64,000 bases of DNA. Origin: VAZQ01 sp963835165 (GTDB taxonomy: Bacteria > Pseudomonadota > Alphaproteobacteria > Rhizobiales > Xanthobacteraceae). Positions 19,680 to 29,514 of the stretch are shown here, piece by piece. The notes beneath the pieces were generated by a model, which saw nothing but the letters and a program-made list of their open reading frames with translations, was not told the origin of the DNA and did no database searches. The first letter of the stretch is position 1. Every line of letters starts with the position of its first letter. The stretch lies in contig CAWIGD010000082.1 in the NCBI GenBank assembly GCA_963835165.1, positions 12,770 through 76,769 on the forward strand, in the 5' to 3' direction. The translations under genes were made by a program, and so were the position numbers.

Positions 19680-19988
19680 ATGACCATCGGCCTCGGCCAT
19701 TATCTCACGGTGGCCGCCATCCTGTTCACGATCGGTGTCTTCGGCATCTTCCTCAATCGGAAGAACGTGATCATCATTCTGATGTCGATCGAGCTGATCC
19801 TGCTCGCGGTCAACATCAATCTGGTCGCCTTCTCGACCTTTCTCGGCGACCTGGTGGGCCAGGTGTTCGCGCTACTGGTGCTGACCGTGGCGGCCGCCGA
19901 AGCCGCCATCGGACTCGCCATTCTGGTCGCCTACTACCGCAATCGCGGCTCGATCGCGGTCGAGGACATCAACCTGATGAAGGGCTGA
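19680..19988 (+). CDS. nuoK: NADH-quinone oxidoreductase subunit K
   Basis: This 102-residue, three-helix antiporter-like subunit has conserved membrane glutamates in MSIELILLAVNINLVAFS and AAAEAAIGLAILVAYYRNR. The start MTIGLGHYLTV is preceded by AGGGGAACG. It is 20 bases after nuoJ and 7 before nuoL, in operon order. No anomalies. Confidence 0.97.
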   Translation: MTIGLGHYLTVAAILFTIGVFGIFLNRKNVIIILMSIELILLAVNINLVAFSTFLGDLVGQVFALLVLTVAAAEAAIGLAILVAYYRNRGSIAVEDINLMKG

Positions 19989-19995
19989 GAGAGGC

Positions 19996-22093
19996 ATGTA
20001 TTACGCGATCGTCTTTCTGCCGCTTCTCGGCGCGATCATCGCGGCGCTGATCACGCTCGCCGGCGCGCGCGCACGCTATTCCGGCGGGCCGCCGGACGCC
20101 GGCGCCGAGGATCACGCCCACGGTCCGGTGGCCGAGAGCCATGCGCGCGCCGCGCCCTCGCCGCATGGGCCGCATGCGGTCCTCGATGCGTCCCATGGCG
20201 AACCGGACGATGCCGCAGCCGCAGGCGGCGGGCTCGCGTGCCGCCGAACTCGTGACCACCGTGTTTCTGTTCGCCTCGATGGTGCTGTCTTGGTTCGCCT
20301 TTGCCGACGTCGGGTTCGGCCACCACGACAGCCACGGCGCGATCTTTTCCTGGATGACGTCGGGCGATCTCAAGGTCGACTGGGCGCTGCGCATCGACAC
20401 GCTCACCGTCGTCATGCTGGTGGTCGTCACCACCATCTCCTCCTTCGTCCACCTCTATTCCATCGGCTACATGGCGGACGACCCGTTCCAGCCGCGCTTC
20501 TTCTCGTATCTGTCATTGTTCACCTTCGCCATGCTGATGCTGGTGACGGCGGACAATCTCGTGCAACTGTTTTTCGGCTGGGAGGGCGTCGGGCTGATGA
20601 GCTATCTGCTCATCGGCTTCTGGTATCAGAAACCGGAGGCGAACGCCGCCGCCATCAAGGCCTTCATCGTCAACCGCATCGGCGATTTCGGCTTCTCGCT
20701 CGGCATCTTCGCGGTGTTCCTGATGACCGGCGCGGTCGACTTCGACACCGTTTTCGCGCAGGCGCCCGCGCTCACCGGCAAGACCATTCATTTCCTCTCC
20801 TGGGACGTGGATGCGCTCACGCTGATCTGTCTTCTCCTGTTCATGGGGGCGATGGGAAAATCGGCCCAGTTCCTGCTGCACACCTGGCTTCCCGATGCCA
20901 TGGAAGGGCCGACGCCCGTCTCGGCGCTGATCCACGCCGCCACGATGGTGACGGCGGGCGTATTCATGGTGGCGCGGCTCTCGCCACTGTTCGAGCTGGC
21001 ACCGAACGCGCAGACGTTCGTCACCTTCATCGGCGCCACGACCGCCTTCTTTGCCGCCACCATTGGCCTCGTGCAGAACGACATCAAGCGCATCATCGCC
21101 TACTCGACCTGTTCGCAGCTCGGCTACATGTTCGTCGCCATGGGCACGGGCGCCTATTCCATCGGCATGTTCCACCTGTTCACGCACGCCTTCTTCAAGG
21201 CGTTGCTGTTCCTGGGTTCCGGCTCGGTGATCCTGGCGATGCACCATGAGCAGGATATCCGGCACATGGGCGGGCTGAAGGACAAGATCCCTTTCACCTA
21301 TTGGACGATGGTGATCGGCACCCTCGCGCTCACCGGTTTTCCACTCACCGCCGGCTACTTCTCCAAGGATGCCATCATCGAGGCGGCCTATGTGAGCACC
21401 AACCCGATGGCGCTCTATGCCTTCGGGATGACCGTCATTGCGGCGGCGCTGACCGCGTTCTATTCCTGGCGACTGATCTTCATGACGTTCCACGGCAGCC
21501 CGCACGACCGCCATCACTATGAGGAGGCGCGTGAGAGCCCGATCGTGATGCTGATTCCGCTCGGCTTCCTCGCCGCAGGCGCGATTTTCGCCGGTTATCC
21601 GTTCAAGGAGCTATTCGTCGGCCCAGGGGTCGCGGAGTTCTTCCGCGATTCGCTCAAATTCGGACCGACCAACCATATTCTCGAAGACATGCATCACATT
21701 CCTTACCTGGCCAGCATCGCCCCGACCGTGATGATGGCGATCGGCTTCGTCATTGCGTGGGAGTTCTACATCCGCCGGCCGGAACTGCCGGCGGAGCTCG
21801 CGCGCCAGCAGGAGCCGCTCTACAAGTTCCTGCTCAACAAGTGGTACTTCGACGAGCTCTACGACTTCCTGCTGGTTCGCCCCACGCTGTGGCTGGGCCG
21901 CGTGTTGTGGAAGTACGGTGACGGCTGGGTGATCGACGGTCTGGGACCGGACGGCATCTCGGCGCGTGTGCTCGACGTGACGCGCGGCGTGGTGCGGCTG
22001 CAGACCGGCTACCTCTATCATTATGCCTTCGCCATGCTGATCGGCGTCGCCGCCCTCATCACCTGGTTCATGTTCGGCGCACGGGTGGGCTGA
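19996..22093 (+). CDS. nuoL: NADH-quinone oxidoreductase subunit L, one extra base near codon 78
   Basis: This distal antiporter-like proton-pumping subunit has the long lateral helix. The start MYYAIVFLPLLGAIIAALI and a His/Pro-rich loop run in one frame to about 20225; the remainder is in the next. Reading the GGG at 20230-20232 as GG joins them through GGGSRAAELVTT, giving 698 residues. Core motifs are GWEGVGLMSYLLIGFW, LHTWLPDAMEGPTPVSALIH and NDIKRIIAYSTCSQLGYM. The C-terminal lateral helix region is complete. Confidence 0.93.
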
Positions 22094-22095
22094 CC

Positions 22096-23604
22096 ATGAG
22101 CTGGCCCATCCTCTCCGTAACCACCTTCCTGCCGCTCGTCGGCGCGCTGTTCATCATGGTGCTGCGCAACGACGGCGAGGCGGAAAAGCGCAATGCGCGC
22201 TGGATCGCGCTCTGGACCACGCTGATCACGTTCGCGATCTCGCTGATCATGATCTACCGGTTCGACCCGAGCTCGCCGGAGTTTCAGTTCGTGGAGAGGC
22301 GGCCTTGGCTCGCCGGCACGATCACCTACTACATGGGCGTCGACGGGATCTCACTGCCGTTCGTCGTGCTCACGACCGCGCTGATGCCGGTCTGCATCAT
22401 CGCGAGCTGGTTGCCGATCCAGCAGCGCGTCAAGGAATACATGATTGCGTTCCTGGTGCTCGAGACGCTCATGATCGGCACCTTCGCGGCGCTGGATCTC
22501 GTGGTGTTCTACCTGTTCTTCGAGGGCGGCCTGATTCCGATGTTCCTGATCATCGGGGTGTGGGGTGGCCCACGCCGCGTCTATGCCAGCTTCAAGTTCT
22601 TTCTCTACACGCTGCTCGGTTCCGTGCTGATGCTGCTCGCCATCATGGCGATGTATTGGGATGCCGGCACCACCGAAATACCCGCGCTCCTGCGGCACGG
22701 GTTTCCGCGCGGGTTACAGACCTGGGCGTGGCTCGCCTTCTTTGCTTCGTTTGCGGTGAAGCTGCCGATGTGGCCGGTACACACGTGGCTGCCGGACGCA
22801 CACGTCGAGGCGCCGACCGCCGGATCGGTGATCCTTGCCGCCATCCTGTTGAAGATGGGCGGATACGGCTTCTTGCGCTTTTCGCTGCCGATGTTTCCGG
22901 CGGCCTCGCATGATCTTGCCCCGATGGTTTTCGCCCTCTCTGTCGTCGCGGTGATCTACACATCGCTGGTGGCGCTGGTGCAGGAGGATATGAAGAAGCT
23001 CATCGCCTATTCCTCCGTCGCGCATATGGGCTTCGTCACCATGGGCATCTTCGCCGCGACTGCGCAGGGGGTGGCCGGCGGGATCTTCCAGATGATCTCC
23101 CACGGCATCGTGTCGGCGGCGCTGTTTCTGTGCGTAGGCGTGGTTTACGACCGCATGCATACCCGCGAAATCGCGGCTTACGGCGGCCTCGTCAACAGAA
23201 TGCCGCTCTATGCCGCGGCGTTCCTGGTGTTCACGCTCGCCAATGTGGGGCTGCCCGGTACCTCGGGTTTCGTCGGCGAGTTCCTCGCCCTCATCGGCAC
23301 CTTCAAGGTGAATACCTGGGTGGCAACGCTGGCGACCATCGGCACCATCCTGTCGGCCGCCTACGCGCTGTGGCTCTACCGCAAGGTCGTCCTGGGCGCG
23401 TTGACCAAGCCGAGCCTGGCATTGATCAAGGACCTCAACTATCGCGAGATCATTACACTGGGTCCGCTGGTGATTCTGACCATCCTGTTCGGCATCTACC
23501 CCAAACCGGTGCTCGACTTCTCGGCGGCTTCGGTTACGCAACTGCTCGAGAACTACGAGCGCGCGCTCGGCGCGGCGAAGGCCGCCGCCTTGCTGACGCA
23601 TTGA
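22096..23604 (+). CDS. nuoM: NADH-quinone oxidoreductase subunit M
   Basis: This 502-residue middle antiporter-like subunit of complex I is related to Mrp-type Na+/H+ antiporters. Conserved residues appear in FYLFFEGGLIPMFLIIGVWGG, HTWLPDAHVEAPTAGSVILA (the key Lys/His region) and EDMKKLIAYSSVAHMGFV. About fourteen helices are expected and the hydrophobic pattern agrees. It starts two bases after nuoL and is free of frame problems. Confidence 0.97.
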   Translation: MSWPILSVTTFLPLVGALFIMVLRNDGEAEKRNARWIALWTTLITFAISLIMIYRFDPSSPEFQFVERRPWLAGTITYYMGVDGISLPFVVLTTALMPVCIIASWLPIQQRVKEYMIAFLVLETLMIGTFAALDLVVFYLFFEGGLIPMFLIIGVWGGPRRVYASFKFFLYTLLGSVLMLLAIMAMYWDAGTTEIPALLRHGFPRGLQTWAWLAFFASFAVKLPMWPVHTWLPDAHVEAPTAGSVILAAILLKMGGYGFLRFSLPMFPAASHDLAPMVFALSVVAVIYTSLVALVQEDMKKLIAYSSVAHMGFVTMGIFAATAQGVAGGIFQMISHGIVSAALFLCVGVVYDRMHTREIAAYGGLVNRMPLYAAAFLVFTLANVGLPGTSGFVGEFLALIGTFKVNTWVATLATIGTILSAAYALWLYRKVVLGALTKPSLALIKDLNYREIITLGPLVILTILFGIYPKPVLDFSAASVTQLLENYERALGAAKAAALLTH

Positions 23605-23622
23605 CCAGAGGCCAGTCCGTCG

Positions 23623-25074
23623 ATGCCCGACACGCTCGAAATTCCCGCGCTGCTGCCGGCTCTGCCGGAAATCGTGCTTGTGCTCGGCGCCATGGCGCTT
23701 CTCATGGTCGGCGCATTCCGTGGCGAGCAGGCAACCAAGAGTATCGACGGCGCGGCGATCCTGCTGTTGATCCTCACTGGCGCCGTCATTGTCTGGTTGC
23801 CAGCGGGCAAGCTCGTCACCTTCGGCGGCAGCTTCGTCGTCGACAACTTCGCCCGCTTCCTCAAGCTTCTGGCGTTGACCGGATCGGCGGCGGCGATCCT
23901 GATGTCCACCGATTATCTCGCGGCCGAGAAGCGGCAGCGGTTCGAATATTCGATCCTGATCCTGCTGGCGACCACCGGAATGATGATGCTCATTTCGGCG
24001 GCCGATCTGATCGCGCTCTATCTCGGGCTCGAACTGATGAGCCTCTCGCTCTATGTGGTCGCCGCCATCGATCGCGATTCCGTGCGTTCGACCGAGGCGG
24101 GGCTCAAATATTTCGTCCTGGGCGCCTTGTCCTCGGGCATGCTGCTTTACGGCGCGTCACTGGTGTACGGCTTCACCGGCACGGTGAGCTTTGCGGGCAT
24201 CGCCAAGGCGGCGACCCAGGGCGGCGCGAGTGCCGGACATCTGGGCCTGGTGTTCGGGCTCGTTTTCCTGTTCGCCGGCTTCTGCTTCAAGGTTTCGGCG
24301 GTGCCGTTCCATATGTGGACGCCCGACGTCTATGAGGGCGCGCCGACGCCGATCACCGCCTTCTTTGCTGCCGCGCCCAAGGTCGCCGGCATTGCCATGT
24401 TCGTGCGCACAACCATCGTGGCGTTTCCGGGCGTGGTGGCGCAATGGCAGCAGATCGTGGTGTTCGTCGCGATCGCCTCGATGGCGCTCGGCGCGTTCGC
24501 GGCCATCGGCCAGCGCAACATCAAACGGCTGATGGCATATTCCTCCATCGGTCACATGGGGTTTGCGCTGGTGGGACTCGCCGCCGGCACGCAGGAAGGT
24601 GTGCAGGGCGTTCTGGTCTACATGGCAATCTATGTCGCCATGACGCTCGGAACGTTCGCCTGCATCCTGTCGATGCGCCGCGACGGCCAGATGGTCGAGA
24701 ATATCAGCGATCTCTCCGGCCTCGCCCGCACCAAGCCGGCGATGGCCTTTTTCTTTGCCATGCTGTTGTTCTCGCTCGCCGGCATTCCGCCGCTCGCGGG
24801 TTTTTTCGCCAAGTTTTACGTCTTCCTGGCCGCGATCCAGGCCGGCCTGTTCACGCTCGCGGTGATCGGTGTCGTCACCAGCGTCGTCGGCGCCTATTAC
24901 TATTTGACCATCGTGAAGATCATGTATTTCGAGGAACCGGCCAGACCGTTCGAGCCGATGCCGATCGAGCTCAAGGGGGTGCTTGCGGTCACCGGCCTGT
25001 TCAATCTCCTGTTCTTCATCTATCCAGGCCCGCTGGTTGATGCGGCCAACGCGGCGGCGAAGTCGTTGTTCTGA
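23623..25074 (+). CDS. nuoN: NADH-quinone oxidoreductase subunit N
   Basis: This third antiporter-like subunit of the proton-pumping arm is 483 residues. Signatures include YLGLELMSLSLYVVAA, FCFKVSAVPFHMWTPDVYEG, QRNIKRLMAYSSIGHMGFAL and the helix-breaking GIPPLAGFFAKFYVF. It is the last nuo gene. birA follows 17 bases after its stop and may belong to the same transcript. Confidence 0.97.
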   Translation: MPDTLEIPALLPALPEIVLVLGAMALLMVGAFRGEQATKSIDGAAILLLILTGAVIVWLPAGKLVTFGGSFVVDNFARFLKLLALTGSAAAILMSTDYLAAEKRQRFEYSILILLATTGMMMLISAADLIALYLGLELMSLSLYVVAAIDRDSVRSTEAGLKYFVLGALSSGMLLYGASLVYGFTGTVSFAGIAKAATQGGASAGHLGLVFGLVFLFAGFCFKVSAVPFHMWTPDVYEGAPTPITAFFAAAPKVAGIAMFVRTTIVAFPGVVAQWQQIVVFVAIASMALGAFAAIGQRNIKRLMAYSSIGHMGFALVGLAAGTQEGVQGVLVYMAIYVAMTLGTFACILSMRRDGQMVENISDLSGLARTKPAMAFFFAMLLFSLAGIPPLAGFFAKFYVFLAAIQAGLFTLAVIGVVTSVVGAYYYLTIVKIMYFEEPARPFEPMPIELKGVLAVTGLFNLLFFIYPGPLVDAANAAAKSLF

Positions 25075-25091
25075 ATGCAGCTTGATTCTGA

Positions 25092-25862
25092 ATGAAACTG
25101 GACGCCAGGGCGAGCGCGGCGGGCGTGCGGCTTGTTGCGCACGAGGTGCTTGGCTCGACCAACGCGGAAGCCTTGAGCCTTGCGCGTCAAGGCGAGCGCG
25201 GCCCGCTCTGGGTGGTCGCCGATCGGCAGACCGCCGGCCGCGGTCGGCGCGGCCGCACCTGGATATCGCAGCCCGGCAATCTCTACGCCAGCCTGTTGCT
25301 TACGGCATCCGCGCCACCGGAGCATTGGCCGGAACTTTCGTTCGTCGCAGCGCTCGCGGCGCACGATGCGGTCGTGGAGGTCGCTCCCGACCTCAAGCCG
25401 CGGTTGGCGATCAAGTGGCCGAACGATCTGGTGCTGGCCGGCGCCAAGTTCGCAGGCATCCTGATCGAAGGCGAGAACGGCGGGGTCGCCATCGGCATCG
25501 GCATCAATTGCGCAGGTCACCCCGCCGGCATGGACTATCCCGCTACCGATCTCGCCGCGGCCGGTGCGCCGGTTTCGCCCGCCGCCTTGTTCGGTGCATT
25601 ATCGGTCAAGATGATCGGACGCATCGCGCAATGGAATGGCGGGGAGGGCTTCTCGACCGTCCGCGCGGATTGGCTCGCGCGCGCGGCCGGGGTGGGTGAA
25701 GACGTGCGCGTGCGTCTTGCCGATCGCGAGATTATCGGCCGCTTCGAGGCGATCGACCATGCCGGCAGCCTCGTGCTGCGCTTGCCCGACGGCAAGACCA
25801 CGACTATCGCGGCGGGCGACGTGTTCATGTTGCCGGCGCCGTCCCCCGGCAAGGCGAGCTGA
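25092..25862 (+). CDS. birA: Biotin--[acetyl-CoA-carboxylase] ligase
   Basis: This enzyme attaches biotin to the carrier lysine of biotin-dependent carboxylases through biotinyl-AMP. The 256 residues begin directly with the catalytic domain, without the N-terminal helix-turn-helix of E. coli BirA, so it should not act as a repressor. The biotin/ATP loop GRGRRGRTW is at 49-57, followed by QPGNLYASLLL and the catalytic KWPNDLVLAGAKFAGIL. The C-terminal SH3-like domain has GRFEAIDHAGSLVLRLPDG. It lies downstream of nuoN and upstream of rnj, a common alphaproteobacterial order. Confidence 0.94.
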   Translation: MKLDARASAAGVRLVAHEVLGSTNAEALSLARQGERGPLWVVADRQTAGRGRRGRTWISQPGNLYASLLLTASAPPEHWPELSFVAALAAHDAVVEVAPDLKPRLAIKWPNDLVLAGAKFAGILIEGENGGVAIGIGINCAGHPAGMDYPATDLAAAGAPVSPAALFGALSVKMIGRIAQWNGGEGFSTVRADWLARAAGVGEDVRVRLADREIIGRFEAIDHAGSLVLRLPDGKTTTIAAGDVFMLPAPSPGKAS

Positions 25863-25871
25863 TCGGAATAC

Positions 25872-27545
25872 ATGATGGTGCGCCCGTCCGACGAACTTGT
25901 TTTCGCACCGCTCGGCGGGGTCGGCGAGATCGGCATGAATCTCGCGATCTACGGTTTCGGTGAGGAGCACCGGCGGCAATGGATCGTTGTCGATCTCGGC
26001 GTTGCCTTCGCCGACGACGCGCTCCCTGGCGTCGACCTCATCCTGCCGGATATCAGCTATCTGGTGGAGCAGCGTCGCAATATCCTCGGCCTGGTGCTCA
26101 CCCACGCACACGAAGATCATTTCGGCGCAGTGCTCGATCTCTGGCCGCGGCTCAAAATCCCGATCTATGCCACGCCGTTTACCGCCGCGCTGCTGGAAGC
26201 CAAGCGCGAAAGCGAGCCCGGTGCGCCCGAAATCCCGGTGAACATCGTGCCGCTTGGCGGCCGGTTCACCCTGGGCCCGTTCGACATCGAACTCGTGTCC
26301 ATGGCCCATTCGATCCCGGAATCGAACGGGCTGATCATCCGCACTCCGCTCGGCACCGTTCTGCATACCGGTGATTGGAAGATCGATCCGACGCCGGTCA
26401 TCGGCCCGCCGACCGACGAAGCGAAGCTGCGCGCATTGGGCGACCAGGGCTGTCTCGCGCTGATCGGGGATTCCACCAATGCGGTGCGCGAGGGCCGCTC
26501 CCCCTCGGAAACGGATGTTGCAAAATGCCTTGCCGAGTTGATCCGGACCGCGCCCGCGCGGGTCGCGGTCACGACCTTCGCGTCGAACGTGGCGCGCCTG
26601 CGGGTGGTCGCGGAAGCCGCCGCCGCCTGTGAGCGCGAGGTCGTTCTGGTCGGCCGTGCCATGGAGCGCATCTCGCAGGTCGCGCGCGAGACCGGCTATC
26701 TCGACGGCATCCGGGATTTTCGCTCAGTCGATATCTACGGGCACTTGCCGCCGGACAAGGTGCTTGCGCTCTGCACCGGCAGCCAGGGCGAACCGCGCGC
26801 CGCGCTTTCGCGCATCGCCCAGGACGATCATCCCGAGGTCGCGTTTTCGCGCGGCGACCGCGTGATCTTTTCCTCGCGCGCCATTCCCGGCAACGAGAAG
26901 GCGGTGACGCGGGTGATCAACGGCCTGGTGTCCCAGGGCATCGAGGTGATCACCGACCGCACCCATCTCGTGCATGTCTCCGGCCATCCGCGGATGGACG
27001 AGCTCAAGGACATGATCGGCTGGGTGCGGCCGCAAATCCTCGTGCCGGTCCATGGCGAACCCTTGCACATGGCGGAGCATGCCGCGCTCGCGCGGCGCGC
27101 GGGCGTGGGCCAGGTGGTTCTGTGCCGCGATGGAGAACTGCTTCGGCTGGCGCCCGGCGGCGCCGGAAAGATCGACGAGGTGCCCGCGGGACGGCTCTAC
27201 AAGGACGGTTCGCTCCTGGTCAGCGCGGACCAGCGCACGGTGGCCGACCGCCGCCGGCTCGGGTTTGCCGGGGTGGTTTCCATCGCGCTCGCGATCAGCG
27301 ACCGTGGCGAGCTGATCGGCGATCCGCAGGTGACGCTTACCGGCATTCCCGAAGCCGACGCGCTCGGACACAGGATCGAGGACGTCGCCTATGACGCGGC
27401 CATGGGAGCCTTCGGATCGATGCCACGTCAACGCCGGCGCGACCCGGAAGCGGTGGGCGAGGCGGTCCGGCGTGCGATCCGCGCGGCGCTCAGCGCGACC
27501 TGGAACAAGAAGCCCACATGCCACGTCCATGTGCTCGAGGTGTAA
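25872..27545 (+). CDS. rnj: Ribonuclease J
   Basis: RNase J is a metallo-beta-lactamase/beta-CASP nuclease with 5'-3' exo- and endonuclease activity, acting in mRNA decay and rRNA maturation. The zinc motif HAHEDH spans residues 78-83. Further ligands sit in MAHSIPES and TGDWKIDPTP, and the beta-CASP region has GDSTNA, CTGSQGEPRAALSRIA and SSRAIPGNE. HVSGHPRMDELKDMI and PVHGEPLHM close the core. At 557 residues it has the usual alphaproteobacterial size. Two ATG codons stand in tandem (25872, 25875). It starts nine bases after birA. Confidence 0.95.
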   Translation: MMVRPSDELVFAPLGGVGEIGMNLAIYGFGEEHRRQWIVVDLGVAFADDALPGVDLILPDISYLVEQRRNILGLVLTHAHEDHFGAVLDLWPRLKIPIYATPFTAALLEAKRESEPGAPEIPVNIVPLGGRFTLGPFDIELVSMAHSIPESNGLIIRTPLGTVLHTGDWKIDPTPVIGPPTDEAKLRALGDQGCLALIGDSTNAVREGRSPSETDVAKCLAELIRTAPARVAVTTFASNVARLRVVAEAAAACEREVVLVGRAMERISQVARETGYLDGIRDFRSVDIYGHLPPDKVLALCTGSQGEPRAALSRIAQDDHPEVAFSRGDRVIFSSRAIPGNEKAVTRVINGLVSQGIEVITDRTHLVHVSGHPRMDELKDMIGWVRPQILVPVHGEPLHMAEHAALARRAGVGQVVLCRDGELLRLAPGGAGKIDEVPAGRLYKDGSLLVSADQRTVADRRRLGFAGVVSIALAISDRGELIGDPQVTLTGIPEADALGHRIEDVAYDAAMGAFGSMPRQRRRDPEAVGEAVRRAIRAALSATWNKKPTCHVHVLEV

Positions 27546-27581
27546 GGTTGCCGTCCAAAGGGCGGTTGGAGGGAGGATGCC

Positions 27582-28556
27582 GTGACCAGAACATCGTGCT
27601 ATCTCGCGACCGCACTGCTTGCTTGCGCGTCCCAGGCATTCGCGCAGGATTTTCCAACGCGGTTCGTCACGATCGTAGCGCCGTTCCAGGCGGGCGGCCC
27701 TTCCGACACGGTCGCACGGCTCATCGCCGTGCCGATGTCCAAGGCCCTGGGGCAGCAAGTCGTGATCGAGAATGTAACCGGCGCGGGCGGGACGCTGGGC
27801 TCGGCACGCGTGGCGAAGGCCGCGCCTGACGGCTACACGCTCGTCATCTCGGGCTCCGGCACGCATGCCGCGGTCGAGCAGCTTTACGCCAATCCGCCTT
27901 ACCGCGCGCTTGATTTCGAGTCGGTGGGCCTCGTCAACACGACACCGGTCGTGATCGTAGGCAAGCGCGATTTTCCCCCCAATACGCTGCAGGAGCTGGT
28001 CGCCTACCTGCGCGCCAATGAAAAGACCGTCACCGAGGCGGACGCCGGCGTCGGCTCGGTCTCGCATCTCGCCTGCTCGGTGTTCCATTCGCTGATCGGC
28101 ATCAAGCCGACCGTGGTGTCGTATCGCGGCACGCCACAGGCGACCCAGGATGTTCTGGCGGGAAACGTGGATTTTCTGTGCAACCAGATCGTCAACATCG
28201 TCGAGCACGCGAAGGTCGGGTCGCTCAAGGCCTACGCGGTCACAGGCGAGACGCGCTCCGCGATGCTCCCGAATGTTCCGACCACCACCGAGGCCGGATT
28301 GCCGGACTTCAAGCTCACGGTCTGGTATGGCCTCTCCGCGCCCAAGGGCACGCCGGCGCCGATCGTGGCGAAGCTCAACCAGGCACTGTCGGTCGCCATG
28401 GACGATCCGATCGTGGTCAAACGGTTTGCTGATCTTGGATACGACGTCGCGCCTCCACCACAGCGTTCACCGGCCGCCTTCGAAGAGTTCATGCGCAAGG
28501 AAGTCGATCTCTGGGCGAGGGTGCTCGGCTCGATCAAGCCGGCGAACAGCCCATGA
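27582..28556 (+). CDS. Bug/TctC-family periplasmic solute-binding protein
   Basis: This 324-residue exported binding protein starts with GTG at 27582, well placed behind GGAGGGAGG. The signal peptide (about 1-22) ends ASQAFAQ. Family motifs follow: FVTIVAPFQAGGPSDTVARL, VVIENVTGAGGTLGSARVA, PDGYTLVISGSG and VSYRGTPQATQDVLAGNVDF. The ligand is unpredictable from sequence. No TctA/TctB genes are near. The stop overlaps the start of a second Bug-like gene (ATGA), so the two are translated together. They separate rnj from mce, which I would expect to be adjacent in relatives. Confidence 0.87.
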   Translation: MTRTSCYLATALLACASQAFAQDFPTRFVTIVAPFQAGGPSDTVARLIAVPMSKALGQQVVIENVTGAGGTLGSARVAKAAPDGYTLVISGSGTHAAVEQLYANPPYRALDFESVGLVNTTPVVIVGKRDFPPNTLQELVAYLRANEKTVTEADAGVGSVSHLACSVFHSLIGIKPTVVSYRGTPQATQDVLAGNVDFLCNQIVNIVEHAKVGSLKAYAVTGETRSAMLPNVPTTTEAGLPDFKLTVWYGLSAPKGTPAPIVAKLNQALSVAMDDPIVVKRFADLGYDVAPPPQRSPAAFEEFMRKEVDLWARVLGSIKPANSP

Positions 28557-29467
28557 TCTGGCAGCCGGAGCGCGAGATCGAGATTGTGGCGGGCACGCCG
28601 CCCGGTGGCGGGCTGGATCGCTCGGCGCGGGCCCTGCTCAAGGCGCTCACGGCCAACGGGCTCATCGAGGTGCCGATCAAGGTGGTCAATGTGGGCGGCG
28701 AGGGCGGACGCAAGGCGTGGCGCCACGTCGAGCAATACGCCCGCGACGGCCATGTGATCGGGATCAGCTCACCCAATATGACCGCCGACTACCTGATCGG
28801 CGTGACCAAATCGGATCCGAAACGGTTTGCGCCGCTGGCGATCCTGTACAGCGAGTACATCGCGTTCGTCGCCCGCTCCGACTCGGCAATCCGCAGCAGC
28901 GCCGATCTAGTCGGAGGCCTGGCGCGGAACGCCGTCACGATCGCGCTCTCCACCTCGCTGGGCAATTCCAATCACGTCGCGGTAGCGAAGGTGATCCGCC
29001 ATGCCGGCGGAAACACGCGCGCGGCAAAGATCCGCGTGTTCGATACCGCGCTCGATGCGGTCGCGGACGTGGTTGCCGGTCATTCCGATATCGGCGCCAT
29101 CACGGCGGCGAGCGCCGTGCCGGAGCTTGAGGCCAACCAACTTCGCGCCATCGCCATTTCCTCGCCGACACGCCTGCCAGGACCCTATGCGGCGGCGCCG
29201 ACCTGGATCGAACAGTCGATCGATTGCGTCGTCGGGTCCTGGCGCGGCGCGAGCGGGCCGCCGGAACTGGGCACCGCTGAGATCGCTTTCTGGCAAGCCA
29301 TGCTCGCGGCGGCGACCCAAACCGAGGAATGGAAGTCGGACCTCGATCGTCATTTCTGGACCGAGATGTATCTCGATGGCGCCGAGTTGCAGCGATATCT
29401 CAAGCGCGAACGCACCGAAATGAGGGCCGTTCTCGGTGAGCTCGGCCTTCTCGCTGGCGGCGGCTGA
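28553..29467 (+). CDS. Bug/TctC-like binding protein without a recognisable signal peptide
   Basis: The 304 residues begin MIWQPEREIEIVAGTPPGGG, placing the family's first beta strand and glycine loop at residues 8-20, with no leader ahead of it. Other Bug motifs are VVNVGGEGGRKAW, TALDAVADVVAGHSDIGA and LPGPYAAAPTWIEQ; overall similarity is lower than for the other copies. The ATGA overlap with the preceding gene leaves no room for a longer start, so the protein is probably cytoplasmic or exported with a partner. Function is unknown. mce follows after about 45 bases. Confidence 0.75.
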   Translation: MIWQPEREIEIVAGTPPGGGLDRSARALLKALTANGLIEVPIKVVNVGGEGGRKAWRHVEQYARDGHVIGISSPNMTADYLIGVTKSDPKRFAPLAILYSEYIAFVARSDSAIRSSADLVGGLARNAVTIALSTSLGNSNHVAVAKVIRHAGGNTRAAKIRVFDTALDAVADVVAGHSDIGAITAASAVPELEANQLRAIAISSPTRLPGPYAAAPTWIEQSIDCVVGSWRGASGPPELGTAEIAFWQAMLAAATQTEEWKSDLDRHFWTEMYLDGAELQRYLKRERTEMRAVLGELGLLAGGG

Positions 29468-29514
29468 GCAAGGTGGCTATGGAAGATTTGCAATCGGGCC
29501 GCGGGAGACAGGTC

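Noticed and set aside
11349..22093. Programmed frameshifting in nuoD, nuoF, nuoG and nuoL
   Set aside because: There is no shared slippery site or stimulatory structure, positions within the genes differ, and such frameshifting is not known for these subunits. Sequence error is simpler.
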